A stretch of DNA of 64,000 nt from Dichetophora obliterata. Its lineage: Eukaryota > Arthropoda > Insecta > Diptera > Sciomyzidae. Location of the stretch: assembly GCA_963920525.1 (NCBI GenBank), contig OY986435.1, positions 103,770,615 through 103,834,614 of the forward strand, given 5' to 3'. Made by a program: the position numbers and the translations under genes. Within the stretch, counting starts at the first letter, position 1. The number at the start of each line of letters is the position of its first letter. Shown here piece after piece: positions 19,416 through 31,400 of this stretch. The notes below the pieces were generated by a model. It saw only the letters and a list, made by a program, of their open reading frames with translations. It ran no database searches and was not told the origin of the DNA.

Positions 19416-22400
19416 TGTGGGGGGGTGAAGAATTTTCAAACGTCAAATGATCGTTTGACAGCTAGTGGTAGCGGAGGTTGGCGAACCAACCTTGATAAAA
19501 ATGTCCCTGACATAACGCCACCTAAATTTTGACAGCCAAGTCGACAGTTGTTTCCCTGCTCAGGCTTGAATTTGAATTCAGAATTCAGTTCAGCAGAGGA
19601 AACACTACGACATATCAACCGGAAGAGTTTTTCTCATCGGCTCACCCGGTAGAACCCGTTGTGTTGTGCCCTCGGCTGGTCTGAAATTTTGAATTCGAAT
19701 TCAAACCTGAGCTGGGATTCAACCCGGAAGCCATTAATTATAACTGATGTCTTTTTTCTTTTTTTGCTTGCAATATAATTAGCCACAACGTGTCTGCCGT
19801 GGTTAATTAGTGCCTACATTTTGACATCATTCAAATGGCCAGCTGACATATTCGTTTATTTGCAAATATCGAAAAACAAAGGGCTCCAACACCGCTTCCG
19901 ACAGTTTGCGCAAACATTGTTTGCACCAAAATGCGGTGTAAACAGTCATTAAACCATGTCGTTTAATTTGGCATGTTGTACTGCCCGACTTGCTTATGTA
20001 AACGACAATACCATAGGTGACGGCTGTCAACGAAAAGAGCGATGGCTGGCTAACTTCCGGCCTTTGTTCTTTCTTTCGTTGATGGCTACCCAGGCAAGAC
20101 GTGCCTAAATTTGCAGGTATGTAATGTCGTATTAATAAAGCAATTATCTTAAATGTCGTTTTAATAGTCACCAATTGAGCAACAGTGACAACACCCAAGT
20201 AAACCAATCCTAAAAAAACTGCACCGATCAAGCCGCTGTCACTTGATTTTTAAAGTGCGTCGTCTTACTCAGCGCTCCACCGTCAGCAGCCTTATCAGCA
20301 GCATCATGAAAAGCTGAGTGTACCCAGCAGCTCATCATCTAGCGCCGCCAGGAGAAACCACGTATTCAACAGAAAAAAAAACTTTCGTCGATCAGTGGGA
20401 TCAATTTGGATTAAACATCCAGCACTCGACAGTGCAGCAACGTTGTTTTTGCAATCAGCAACAACCACCACCGCCGCCACCTTTGCTGCAAGAAGCAGCT
20501 GTAGCACGACCGGTGACCCACAAGTTTTCACCTATTTCCAGTTCCTCGCGTCTATCAGCTATAGATAATTTGCTGCAACATAATCGAAACACGACCGCTG
20601 CACTTGTGGCAGTAGCGCTCACAACACCAACCGGCGCACAAAGGCACCACCGATGTAGCGCCTGTTGCTATCGACGACCATTGCGTTGATTAGCACCAGT
20701 TCTATCAATACTCCACCTATTGAGTCATTTGCTAACAACAGTTGCCTTGGCTTTGAAGAAGAAATTGAAGTGTCGCCGCTGCTTTCAACACCTATAGCGG
20801 CAGAGCTGAATTTAGAAGACCTGAAGAAGGATCAACAAGCTAACAAAACTCCGATTATTATGGCACAAGAGCCCACAAGACTATCCGATGCATTAGCCAC
20901 CACTACGTCTATCACTGCCGTGGCCATCAGCGCACTCGCCGCTATTAAAATGCTAATGCCAACAAAAACATCAACAGCTGCTAACACCAACAACAGCATC
21001 ATCAGCAGCTAACAACATCAACAGCCGCTAACACCAACAAAAACATCAACAGCCGCAAACACCAACAACAGCATCATCAGCAGCTAACAACAACAGCGAG
21101 GTAACCACCACCGGCACAAACTGGTAAGCAGGGCATGGACCTGAATTCATTTAATAATATTTGTATTCGGACATACTTATTCAAAATATATTGTATTTTT
21201 AATTTAATCAGTACAAAAATCAACCGAATTTAAATTAAACTAAAATATGGTGTAAAAAAAATTTTTTTTTGAAAAAAAAAAATATATAATAACTAACTTA
21301 CCTTAATCAAAATCTATTGTAAACGTAATTACACCTAAAATCAACGGAATTTTAACTAAATTAAACAACGGTTTAAAAATATTACAAGCGAAAACAAACA
21401 TATCTTATCTTAGTCATAAATCTACTGTAAACTTAGTCATAATGTAAAATCAATTTAATTTAACTGAAACAAAATGTAGTTTTAGCTTATTCGAAACAAA
21501 ACGTACTTAATTGAAACCACTCAAAAGTACATTTTAAAAATATACTGAACTCTAATAGACTTAATTTAAAAAAAAAAAATACTAATATACAAACTAAAAA
21601 TAGTCGACTAAAATATACTAAATTCAAACTACAACAAAATTTCATCTTAGAATAGGTCAAACTAATATAAAATAAACTGAATATAAAAAGATCTAAAATT
21701 TAAACAATTTAGGAATAAATCAAAACTAAATTAAAACGAGTTAAGGCGAGGTTAAATCGGTTTAAAACAAATATGTTTCGGGATTGAATTAAATCGATTT
21801 AATACTGGTTAAAATCAATTTATAACCGAGACATAACTGGTTTAAATGGATTTAACACTACCTTAACTATAAACTTATTCCACTTAATACCAACACTTAA
21901 ACTAAATTAAGTCAGTCTTAAATCTAAATTAAATCAGTGTAGTGCAAATTTAAATAAAGTTACAACTAATTATAGCAACTTCAAGTTTGAATTGGATCGA
22001 TTTAATACAGGTTTAAATCAATTTATAACCAACACATAACTGGTTTAAATGGATCTAACACTGACATAACGATAAACTTAATCAATTTAACACCAAAACT
22101 TAAACGAGATGACGTCAGTTTAAATCTAAATTAAACCAATTTAATACGACTTTAAATCAAATTAAAACTAATTTGAATCAAACTTAAAAATATTATGATT
22201 CTAACTTATTCTAAATAAAAATTTATTGGTACTTAGAAGCATGATATTTTTAATTTACCTTAAAAATAATTTGAATCAAACTTAAAAATATTATGATTCT
22301 AACTTATTCTAAATAAAATTGATTGGTACTTAGAAATATGATTTTTTTTAATTTACCCTTAAAAATAAAGTGAATCAAACTAAAAAATATTATAATTCTA

Positions 22401-24331
22401 CCTTATTCTAAATAAAATTGATTCATACTTAAAAGTATGATAGTTTTAATTTACCCTAAAAATAATTTGAATCAATCTTAAAAATATTATAATTCTAATT
22501 TACTCTAAATAAAATTGATTCATACTTAAAAATATGATATTTTTACTTTACCCTAAAAATAATTGGAGTCAAATTTAAAAATATTATAATTCTAACTTAC
22601 TCTAAATAAAATTGATTCATACTTAAAAATATGATATTTTTACTTTACCCTAAAAATAATTGGAGTCAAACTTAAAAATATTATAATTCTAACTTACTCT
22701 AAATAAAATTGATTCATACTTAAAAATATGATATTTTTACTTTACCCTAAAAATAATTGGAGTCAAACTTAAAAATATTATAATTCTAACTTACTCTAAA
22801 TACATTTGATTCATACTTGGAAATATGATGTTTTTAACTTACCCTAAAAATAACTTGAATCAAACTTAAAAAGATTATGATTCTAACTTACTCTAAATAA
22901 AATTGATTCATACTTAAAAATATGATATTTTTAATGTACCCTAAAAATAAATTGAATCAACCTTAAAAATATTATGATTCTAACTTACTCTAAATAAAAT
23001 TGACTCATACTTAGAAATATGATATTTTTAACTTATCCTAAAATTAAATAGAGTCGAACGTAAAAGTGTTATATTTTTAAATTACACTAACCATAAATTG
23101 ATTCAAACTTAAAAATATGATATTTTTGATGTACACAAAAAAATAAATTGATTCCAACTTAAAAATATGATATTTCGAACTTACCCTAAAAATAAAATTG
23201 ATTCAAACTTAAAATATGATATTTTAGATATACACTAAAAATAAGTTAATTCAAACTTAAAAATATGTTATTTTTATCTTACCCTAACATTAAATGGATT
23301 CAAACTTAAAAATATTATATTCGTAACTTACACTAAAAATAAATGAATTCCAACTTAAAATTATTATATGTTTATACGGAAAGGAAAAATAATTCTAACG
23401 TAAAATATTATACATTTATCTTACCCTAACCACGAAACAGTTTAAGTTTAGAAATTTTAATCATTATAAATAAAAATCCCTTAAAATGGGTATTTTGTTA
23501 AATTGCTAAATTGGTGTAATTTTCTTTGGAAGATAAAAAGTAAGGGCATGGTAAGGGGCTGCTGCACTTAGGTGCACAATAAGGGTTAACGAATCCGAAG
23601 TTTCCTGTCGTTAACTGGATGGGCGGGTGTAGAAAATGAGGGGAATTAACACCTTAATCCCTCATGCTACACGGTGCGTAGAGGCTATGGCTCGGTTAAG
23701 TCGCCTCTTTCGGGTTTTTTTTTGCTTGGTTTTCCTATCCCATCCGTTTCCTGTTTCCGCCCATTTGAATTAAAATTCAAATTATTTGAATTTTAATTCA
23801 ACCAAGCAAAAACCAAGCAAAAAAAAACCCGAAAGAGGCGACTTAACCGAGCCATAGCCTCTACGCACCGTGTAGCATGAGGGATTAAGGTGTTAATTCC
23901 CCTCATTTTCTACACCCGCCCACCCAGTTAACGACAGGAAACTTCGGATTCGTTAACCCTTATTGTGCACCTAAGTGCAGCAGCCCCTTACCATGCCCTT
24001 ACTTTTTATCTTCCAAAGAAAATTACACCAATTTAGCAATTTAACAAAATACCCATTTTAAGGGATTTTTATTTATAATGATTAAAATTTCTAAACTTAA
24101 ACTGTTTCGTGGTTCCTTCTGGATCCTTTTCCGTTTCCCGCTAACGTCTGCATACAAATAACTTGTGCAGATCGCATCCCATGGCTTCCTGACGAAGCAA
24201 CCCCACGCCCATTTTCCCTGAGCTAAGCTGAAGCATAGCTAGGTATGCAGACGCTCGCTAAGTCACGAAGTGCCTCGTCATCCGGTACGTGGATGTCACG
24301 ACGCTGCGAGGTGGATGGCCGGTCTGTCACA
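19416..24331 (+). repeat. Right LTR of the array (4916 bp), enlarged by an inverted duplication
   Basis: Starts TGTGGGGGGG and ends TGTCACA at 24331. It matches the middle LTR almost base for base except for about 316 extra bases near 23800-24120. It is not followed by a primer-binding site, so it is the true 3' end. The next bases, AACTCAACCAACG, rejoin an RTE-type element. Confidence 0.9.
23428..24114. repeat. Inverted duplication (about 306-bp arms) inside the right LTR
   Basis: The arm 23428-23733 is repeated in reverse complement at 23808-24114, around the AATT-rich palindrome normal to this LTR. Several variants absent from the middle LTR are shared by both arms: CACAATAAGGG, CCTTAATCCC and GAAACAGTTT. 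The right arm was therefore copied from the left, or the arms have been converted. The right side then rejoins the normal LTR at GGATCCTTTTCCG. Confidence 0.92.
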
Positions 24332-24859
24332 AACTCAACCAACGACATCAGCATTGAGATCAAACGAAGAATAACCCTTGCCAACAGGTGTTACTTTGGG
24401 CTCAGTAGGCAATTGAGAAGTAGAGCCCTCTCTCGACGAACGAAAATCACGCTCTATAAATCGCTCATCATGCCCGTCCTACTTTATGCATCACAAACCT
24501 GGACGTTGAGCAGTTTAGATGAGAAGACTTTAGGAGCATTCGAGAGAAAGATTGTCAATGGCGAGGAACGAATACGGTGGAATGATGAACTGTATAAGCT
24601 GTAAGCTGACATCGACATAATCAAACGCATTAAAATAAATTTAGCGGCTTCGCTGGCTAGGTTATGTTCAGAGCATGCAAGACGATGCTCCAGTGAAGAA
24701 AACATTCGATTCGTTACCCAGCGGCGGTCAACGCAGAAGAGGACGACCGCATCTTCGTTGGAAAGACCAAGTAGAGGACAACCTGGCGAAGCTTGGAATT
24801 TCCAACTGGCGCCAGCAAGCGAAAGACAGAAATGGCTGCCACAAATTCTTTGATGAGGC
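24332..24859 (+). pseudogene. RTE-type non-LTR retrotransposon, RT C-terminal fragment
   Basis: Encodes the C-terminal part of an RTE-clade polyprotein: the segments IEIKRRITLANRCYFGLSRQ, RTKITLYKSLIMPVLLYAS, then a frameshifted GGQRRRGRPHLRW and WKDQVEDNL. It is colinear with the fuller copy on the minus strand at 43930-45399. Relative to that copy it has lost about ten codons after ERKI and has an early stop after YKL near 24601. Its 5' part should lie left of the window, on the other side of the LTR array. Its 3' end resumes at 28719 after the solo LTR. Non-functional. Confidence 0.85.
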
Positions 24860-27800
24860 TGTGGGGGGTGAAAAATTCTCAAACGTCAAATTTTCGTTTG
24901 ACAGCTAGTGGTAGCGGAGGTTGGCAAACCAACATTATTGAAAATGTCACTGACATAACGCAACCTCAATTTTGACAGCTACGTCGACAGTTGTTTCCCT
25001 GCTCGGGCTTGAGTTTGAATTCAAGATTCAAATCAGCAGAGGAAACACTACGACTGATCGACCGGAAGAGTTTTTCTCATCGGCTCACCCGGTAGAACCC
25101 GTTGTGTTGTGCCCTCGGCTGATCTGGAATTTGAATTCAAATTCAAACCTGAGCTGGGATTTCAACCCGGATGCCATTAAATATATATGATTTTTTTTCT
25201 TTCTTTTTTGCTTGCAAAATAATTAGCCATAACGTGTCTGCCGTGGTCAATTGTGCCTACATTTTGACATCGTTCTAATTGCCAGCTGACATGTTTGTTG
25301 TGCTGACTAATTGCTGTTTGCAAACATCGAAAAACAAGGCTAAAACCCCGCGTCCGACAGTTTGCGCAAACATCGTTTACACCACCATTCGGTCTAAGCC
25401 GTCATTAAACCATGTCGTATAACATAGCAGGTCGTACTGTCCGACTTGCTTATGTAAACGACAATACCATAGGTGACGGCTGTCAACGAAAAGAGCGATG
25501 GCTGGCGAACTTCCGGCCTTTGTTCTTTTCCCATTGATGTCAAACTGGACCAGTCGTGCTGAAATCTTGAGGTAAGAAAATTTGCATGTTAACTGAGTTA
25601 ACTGAATTAACGTTGCAAATTTCTCGACCACAGCATTATCATCGGGCAGAACAACAGCAGTCACGCAAAATATTCATCAGCTGTTAAGGGTGTCGGCACC
25701 AATCAGGTGCTACCTATGACGACGAATTGCTACGCGCACATTGGCTTTACGTAGAGTAGCAACGATTTATCGTTTGCACTTCTAAGGTGGCGATAACTCA
25801 CAGTGTCGCATTCTGTGGGTGAGATCGTGCCCGACTTACCGCTTCACAGTACCATCTGGGTTAGCTTGGGCGAGGCCGGCACAATAGTCCTTGCGTGTCG
25901 TGCATGCCGTGCAATTCTCCAGGCAGCTCACAGCGTTGGCAACGTCAGTTTCAGTGCCACTGTTAGCGTCAAGCAGAACTCACACCGCCCGAACTGGCGC
26001 CCAACATATACCACTGCAACCAAGGGCAGCACACAATGTTACAATGACGAATATTTCGTCTCTCACCACTGACACCAAGCCAAATATTGCTAACTTATCC
26101 GCAAGGAGTGCTGTTTCTGTTGGCACATCAACAAAATCCACCACCTCTGCATCCAACCCAACAACATCAGCAGAGCCACAACAGCAGCAGCACCTACGGT
26201 GAGCGACAGCCAGCGTCAACATTAGTACCTCAGTCAAGGCAAGGGCAACCACCAACCTCTGCACCAGCACAACCACAAGCCAGTCCGTTGTTACCAATGA
26301 TGATGATGATGAATAATGTAAGTGCGCCTACGATGTCCATTAAATCAATACACTCGATGGCGCCCAGTTCAAGTCCACTACGGTAGCTGCAATCACCACA
26401 ACCGACATATCTACCACAGCGAGCAGCAGGAGTCATAGTCGCTGCCTGAGCAAACTAATGCAGCGCTACAACAGCTGTAGCTACAACAACACTAACAATC
26501 AACACCGGCATACGCCAACACAAACGTAGAACACCCACCAGCACCCACGGAGAGCAACAGCTAGCGTCAACACCAGCAACAAGTAGGAGGCGGACATCGG
26601 AGTTGTCATCCGCATCAGCGTGCGTCGCCAAACGAGCGACCCACGCACAGGAAGTACCCACTAAAATTGAAATATATTTAGGAGTAGTTCAGCTTACTAT
26701 TTAATTATTTCTTTATTGCAGCTGTATTAGTTAAGATAAATATCTCATGTAAGATTAAAACACATAAAAGGGCTAATCTTTTAAATAACTTTATAATGAA
26801 TATAAAAATGCATAATTTTAATCAAAGACGCGTTTAAAAGAAATAAAAATAAGCTAAAGTGTTAAAATTGAAAGAAAAATTACGTTTTGCATTAAGTTTA
26901 ACGACACTCAAAGCGTCAAAGACACTTCAATGGTTATCATTATCTTGACTTTATCGAGTATTTGAAAAAAATTACACTTAAAGTAAATTAATCAAAATAT
27001 ACCATTGAAGTGGCAAAACCTGAAAAGGAAAATTTTTTTCCTTGTTGTTTTATAAACTCTAATGGATGAAAATATGAAAATTGTTCTATTATGAAATTTT
27101 TTATAAAGAATTCAATTGGTTTCAAGTCAAGAACCAGTAATTCGTTAAACTTTAAAAGCAGGTTGTGTAGAAGAGCTTGTGTCAAAAATCGCTTAAAATC
27201 TCTTGCAGCTGGCGCAAAGCCTCTACTGCGCATGTCCTTCATTGAATTGAGTTTTTCTTTCAATTAACCATCAGCTAACTCTTGTTTAAGCTGACCTTAA
27301 AGTGACCTAAGTTTTTTTACTCTTTTTATCACAAACTTTTAAGCATATTGTCGTGGGTAAACAAAAATCATAGTGATGGGAACATTGAGCTCAGTGGTTT
27401 TATCCAGGTTTTTGGGTTGCGATATGCAATATTAGATTTTTCAAACCGCACTTGCTAATTTTCAAAAAAAAAAAAAAAAAAAAAGTAAAACTGCAATAAA
27501 GTATAGGAATTAAAATAATTTACGCTCTTTTAAAACGTATTTCTTTATCATGGTGCGCTGTCTAAATTAAAGATATATATATCCGTTCAAGCGAGTCGGA
27601 AGCGAATTTCATCTGGGGGGGCAGTACAAATAGTGGTGCAAAAAAGTTTACCAAAATTTCTTCACATGAAACATGAAGAAGAGATAAAGAAGAGGAAAAT
27701 ATATAATACAAAAATATTATCGTTTTAAAAAAACTGATATTTTGAATAACTTTTCCTTTTAAATTGTTTATCTAGCTAAAAAAGTGGGGGGAACTGCCCA

Positions 27801-28718
27801 CCTTGCCCCCCCGCTTCCGACGCCAATGTATCCGTTTGAATTGCTGCTCTACATCTGTTTATCTAAGAGATAAGAAGTCGTGCAAGACATTTCGATTGAA
27901 TGTGGAATGCAACGTTTTGATTGGTAACACTTTGACATGTTCAATTTATGTGTTTTTTTATTTTGTAAATCTATTTTATCTTAAGCTGCACTTTATCCTG
28001 CAGACATTTAATCGATTTTACTTTTACATCTACTTAACATCTACATTAACTTTTAATGTCTCAGTAAAATTAAGTGAATTAAGTACTTTTTCCGTATGAT
28101 ATGTATAAATCACACACGAAAAAAAAGGATCACTTAGATTGCAATGATCATTTTTATTAACATATTTCTGTATTTTTTTTGTCTTATAAATATGAATAAA
28201 AAAATCCCTTAACATGGGTATGTTGTTACTTCAGTAAACTGGTGTAAGATTCTTTTGGAGGATGAAAGGTAAGGGCATGGTAAGGGGCTGCTGCACTTAG
28301 GTGCACTATATGGGTTGATGAAACCAAAGTTTTCTTTCATTAACAGGTTGGGCGGGTATAGACGTTGAGGGAAAATACCACCATCCTCCCTCATGCTATA
28401 CGGTGCATAGAGGCTACGGTTCGGTTACGTTGCCTCTTTCGGGTTTTCTTTTTTTTTCCTCTCTCCCATCCGTTTCCTGTTTCCCCCAATTTGAATTTTA
28501 ATTCAAATGGTCCTTTTCCGTTTCCCGTGAACGTCTGCATACAATCAACTTGTGCAGATCGCATCCCACGACTTCCTGACGAAGCAACCCCACGACCATT
28601 TTCCCTGAGCTAAGCTGAAGCATAGCTAGGTATGCAGACGCTCGCTAAGTCAGGAAGTGCCTCGTCATCCGGTATGTGGATGTCACGACGCTGCGAGGTG
28701 GATGGTCGGTCTGTCACA
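24860..28718 (+). mobile_element. Solo LTR (3859 bp) of a related giant-LTR element, TSD AGGC
   Basis: Begins TGTGGGGGGTGAAAAATTC and ends GGTCTGTCACA. It is flanked by AGGC at 24856-24859 and 28719-28722, interrupting an RTE element whose counterpart is continuous at this point. It is homologous to the array LTR at both ends: the U3 head 24860-25640 and the R/U5-like end 28190-28718. The middle is divergent (CAA/CAG-rich 25700-26620, then AT-rich). No internal genes are present, so it arose by LTR-LTR deletion (inference). A small repeat is nested at 27591-27828. The open frames inside it are not conserved with the array LTR. Confidence 0.9.
27591..27828. repeat. Small MITE-like repeat nested in the solo LTR
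   Basis: The ends are inverted: GCGAGTCGGAAGCG at 27591 and CGCTTCCGACGCCAATG at the right, with G/C-run subterminal stretches. It is flanked by the similar sequences TATCCGTTCAA (27580-27590) and TATCCGTTTGAA (27829-27840). A second copy on the opposite strand (58528 onwards) is split by a Penelope-like insertion. Family unknown. Confidence 0.65.
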
Positions 28719-28770
28719 AGGCCAAGACCGACATACGGTTGTAGCGCCAACTAAGTAAGTAAGTAAGTAA
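28719..28770 (+). repeat. RTE 3' terminus with TAAG microsatellite tail
   Basis: AGGCCAAGACCGACATACGG, then TTGTAGCGCCAAC, then repeated TAAG. This matches the 3' end of the RTE copy at 43914-43965 (minus strand). RTE elements typically end in short tandem repeats. It continues the fragment at 24332-24859. Confidence 0.85.
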
Positions 28771-29520
28771 GTAAATAGAAGAAAAAGATAAATAACCACA
28801 AGAAGAATTGAATATAGTAGAGGGATAAGTTTGCAAGAGATGTATATAATAAAAAAAGATAGATAAAATAGATTAAAATTATAGATTAAATTGTATATCA
28901 AAATGATTATATATTGCAGGTTTAAAGCTGGTTCTCAATACTATTTGTTTTAAATAATTTGGTAGTGAATTCCAAAGTCTAATGGAGCTTATGAAAAAGA
29001 ATCCACTACTGTATAAAAAGTTGTACCTAGGAATGATTAGATTTGAAGATCGAGAAGATTGTAAGAATTGGTGTTTCTCATATAAATATTCAGGGCTTTG
29101 GCAGTAAATAAGTTTATGTAGAAATATTTTGTTTCGAACGTTCAAGTTCGTAACCTAAAAGGCCTCTACTTCTGGCAGAAATATGATTAAATCTATTAAC
29201 GTCATAAACATATCTAGCAGCGTTATTAAACGCAATAAGAAGTTTATGTTGCAACTGTGAGTTAAGCTGGCTATGCACAACATCTGAAAAAGATATGTGA
29301 GGCACAATCATTTGAACCACAAGTCTGCTACGTGTTTCTAGAGGGGTAAAGCTAGAAGAAGTATGTAAATATCGCAATATTCCGTATATTTTCCCAACGA
29401 CACTATTAATATGATCAGAACATGTTAGTTTCGAATTCACTACGTAGCCAAGATTTTTTACTTTGCTTACGAATTCCAACTGATCAATGAACAATGACGA
29501 TACACTGCGAAAAAGTTTAA
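28771..29520 (-). pseudogene. CR1/Jockey-type non-LTR retrotransposon, 3' end only
   Basis: Minus-strand frames at 29494-29114 and 29145-28879 together resemble the region after the RT core in CR1/Jockey-superfamily elements: VKNLGYVVNSKLTCSDHIN, RLVVQMIVPHISFSDVVHSQ and LWNSLPNYLK. One frameshift near 29130 separates them. No endonuclease or RT catalytic core is present, so the copy is heavily 5'-truncated, as is usual after target-primed reverse transcription. A relative of the same family lies at 49060-49960. Confidence 0.7.
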
Positions 29521-31004
29521 TTACACATTAAATTAGATTAATTTTTTTAAAATCCTTATTTTTTAAGTGTTTCTGCTTAGTTGTTGTGCAGAAATCAGAA
29601 AAATTTAACAAACAGGTACTAAATCTGATTCACTATGCTGAAAACAAGAGTGTCCCAAATATATATACAACTGTGAAAAATGATTTTGCCCCTGAAGCAA
29701 TGTTTGTGTTTTAACAGATGTGGTTTGATCAATCTGGCGCAAAATCAATGGGGTCTTATTTACATTTTTAAGCCATTTTCAATTAGAAATAAATACATTT
29801 CTATTACAAATAAGATAAAAAAATATAGCTAGAGACTAGATAAAGCACTTTTGTCAAAAGAATTCAAACCGTATGGACATATTTATCTGTGGAACGAAAG
29901 TGCATTGTTTTTAAGTTTTCGGGAACTATTACTATTTTTAACCGCTTAACTTATGTTGCATTTAGTTTTGTGGTTTTTTCTTTGATTTGAATGCTAAAAA
30001 TTAAATTATTTTTAACTATTTTGCTGAGGAGTCTTCCAATCAAATGCCAGTGTTCTCATAAATGTCAAAAACACTCTCTTTTTCGCACGCACACTTTAAG
30101 AATGGTGCGACAGTTCACGTACAGTGTATGTGTTAGCAACACCATTTCCTTATATTTTCTTAGGGGTAACTACATTAAAATGTATTTAACCGAACACTTA
30201 CGTTTTTACTCTTTACAAAGCAAATCGTCTATTTGGTTGGGCCTATTGTATTATGCACTTGTTTCGTCCGTTTTGACATTTAACCCAAAATGAGACGATT
30301 TGATCAACTCGTCTGAAACAGCTGATCAATTCTCTTTTAGTTTTAAATGCAATTACAATTCCAACTTTGTAAATTATTAAATAAACATTTGTGAACTATG
30401 AGTGAAAAAAATTTCGTAAACTTTGAATAGCTGTGTTTGACGAGCTGAGAAACTAAAAGTTCGGTTCTTACGGAACAAAACGTTTTGTCAAACCGTTTCA
30501 TTCAGTTTCGATGAGTTGACGTGTGTCTATTTTGCACAGCAACATTGAATTGCATTTAAGCGAACATTTTCGTCTTTACTCGTTACGAAGCGACTCGTCT
30601 ATTTTGGTTAGGCCTACAGACCAATGTACGATCAACGGCGGACCGACCTAACGCACTAATGAGTTTTGTACATTATTCCAAGCCTGCCATGTAATTCTAC
30701 CTTGTATAATGGTATCCTGGTATAGAGGTGTAAAAAGAGCGGATTCTCTAATGTTTTGAATGCACTGAACGTACCTTTTATATTATCTATTTTTATTATT
30801 AACAAATTATTGTTATACTAGTGTCAATGTTTGTCTTGTTTCTAATCATATAACTAATTTAATTATGGATTTTTAAAATAAATATGTTTCCTTTAAATTA
30901 AAAATCTTAAAAAGTGTTGTAGATGAATTTTATATGATACCTTTATCTAACAGCAGTTCTTTATATAAGCTGATACTTCTATTGATATAATAAATAAATT
31001 CTAA
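29521..31004. other. AT-rich region upstream of INPP5A, with a direct repeat
   Basis: No gene seen. A roughly 80-bp diverged direct repeat is present (30168-30248 and 30540-30620), sharing ACATT, a TTTAA-CGAACA core, TTTACTC-TTAC-AAGC and TCGTCTATTT. Between the repeats lies a near-palindrome, GACGATTTGATCAACTCGTC. The region probably contains the 5' UTR and promoter of INPP5A; no core promoter motif could be assigned with confidence. Confidence 0.5.
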
Positions 31005-31400
31005 ATGGAAACCGCTTGGAATGAGCAGGAGCAGGACTCCCAAAACAATAAAGATTCACTTAAGACTGTAGAAATTCTTTTTGTTACGGCGAATGTGGGA
31101 AGCCTCTTTGAAGATGTAAGTTTAAACTATATATTTAAAAATATATCGTAATATTTGACCAACTTTCAGCCAAAACGTCTTCTTATGCCATGGATGAAAG
31201 AACTTATTCTTAAAGTTTCCCAGTTACAGCCTGAGTTCATAGCACTTCATTTGCAGGAAGTTGGAGGAAAAACTTACGAGAAGTCCATGGAATATGTTCA
31301 GGAATTTATTAAGAATCTCTGTGAAATTGATGATTTGCGCGAGTATTCATGTATTCAAATATACATGGACGAGGACTATAAATCCGCAGAGCACTTCACG
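31005..31400 (+). CDS. INPP5A: Inositol polyphosphate 5-phosphatase type I, coding exons 1-2
   Basis: Exon 1 (31005-31115, 37 codons) starts at an ATG preceded by an in-frame stop and contains VTANVGSLFED. A 54-bp GT-AG intron (31116-31169, gtaagt to tttcag) follows. Exon 2 (31170-31400, 77 codons) contains FIALHLQEVGGKTYEKSM and DEDYKSAEHFT, and ends at a plausible donor, gtattt. Both junctions are phase 0. These blocks match the N-terminal start of animal INPP5A (family knowledge: VTANVGSLF, the ALH-QE-GGK block, YKS-EHF). The enzyme removes the 5-phosphate from inositol 1,4,5-trisphosphate at the membrane and so ends calcium signalling. The catalytic core exons and the C-terminal prenylation signal were not found up to 64000, so the rest must lie downstream. 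Confidence 0.88.

Larger units (their letters stand above)
1..24331 (+). mobile_element. Tandem Ty3/Gypsy array: LTR-internal-LTR-internal-LTR with giant LTRs
   Basis: Two internal regions (1540-8178 and 12779-19415) share a complete middle LTR (8179-12778). They are bounded by a partial left LTR (1-1539) and a right LTR (19416-24331). The repeat period is about 11.24 kb. By eye the two internal regions differ at roughly a dozen substitutions plus small homopolymer changes. The gene order gag-protease-RT-RNase H-integrase is that of Ty3/Gypsy elements, and no envelope gene is seen. A shared central LTR is the expected product of unequal LTR-LTR recombination (inference). After 24331 the sequence passes directly into an RTE-type element that has an uninterrupted counterpart near 44502. 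About 3.06 kb of the first LTR lies left of the window. Confidence 0.93.
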
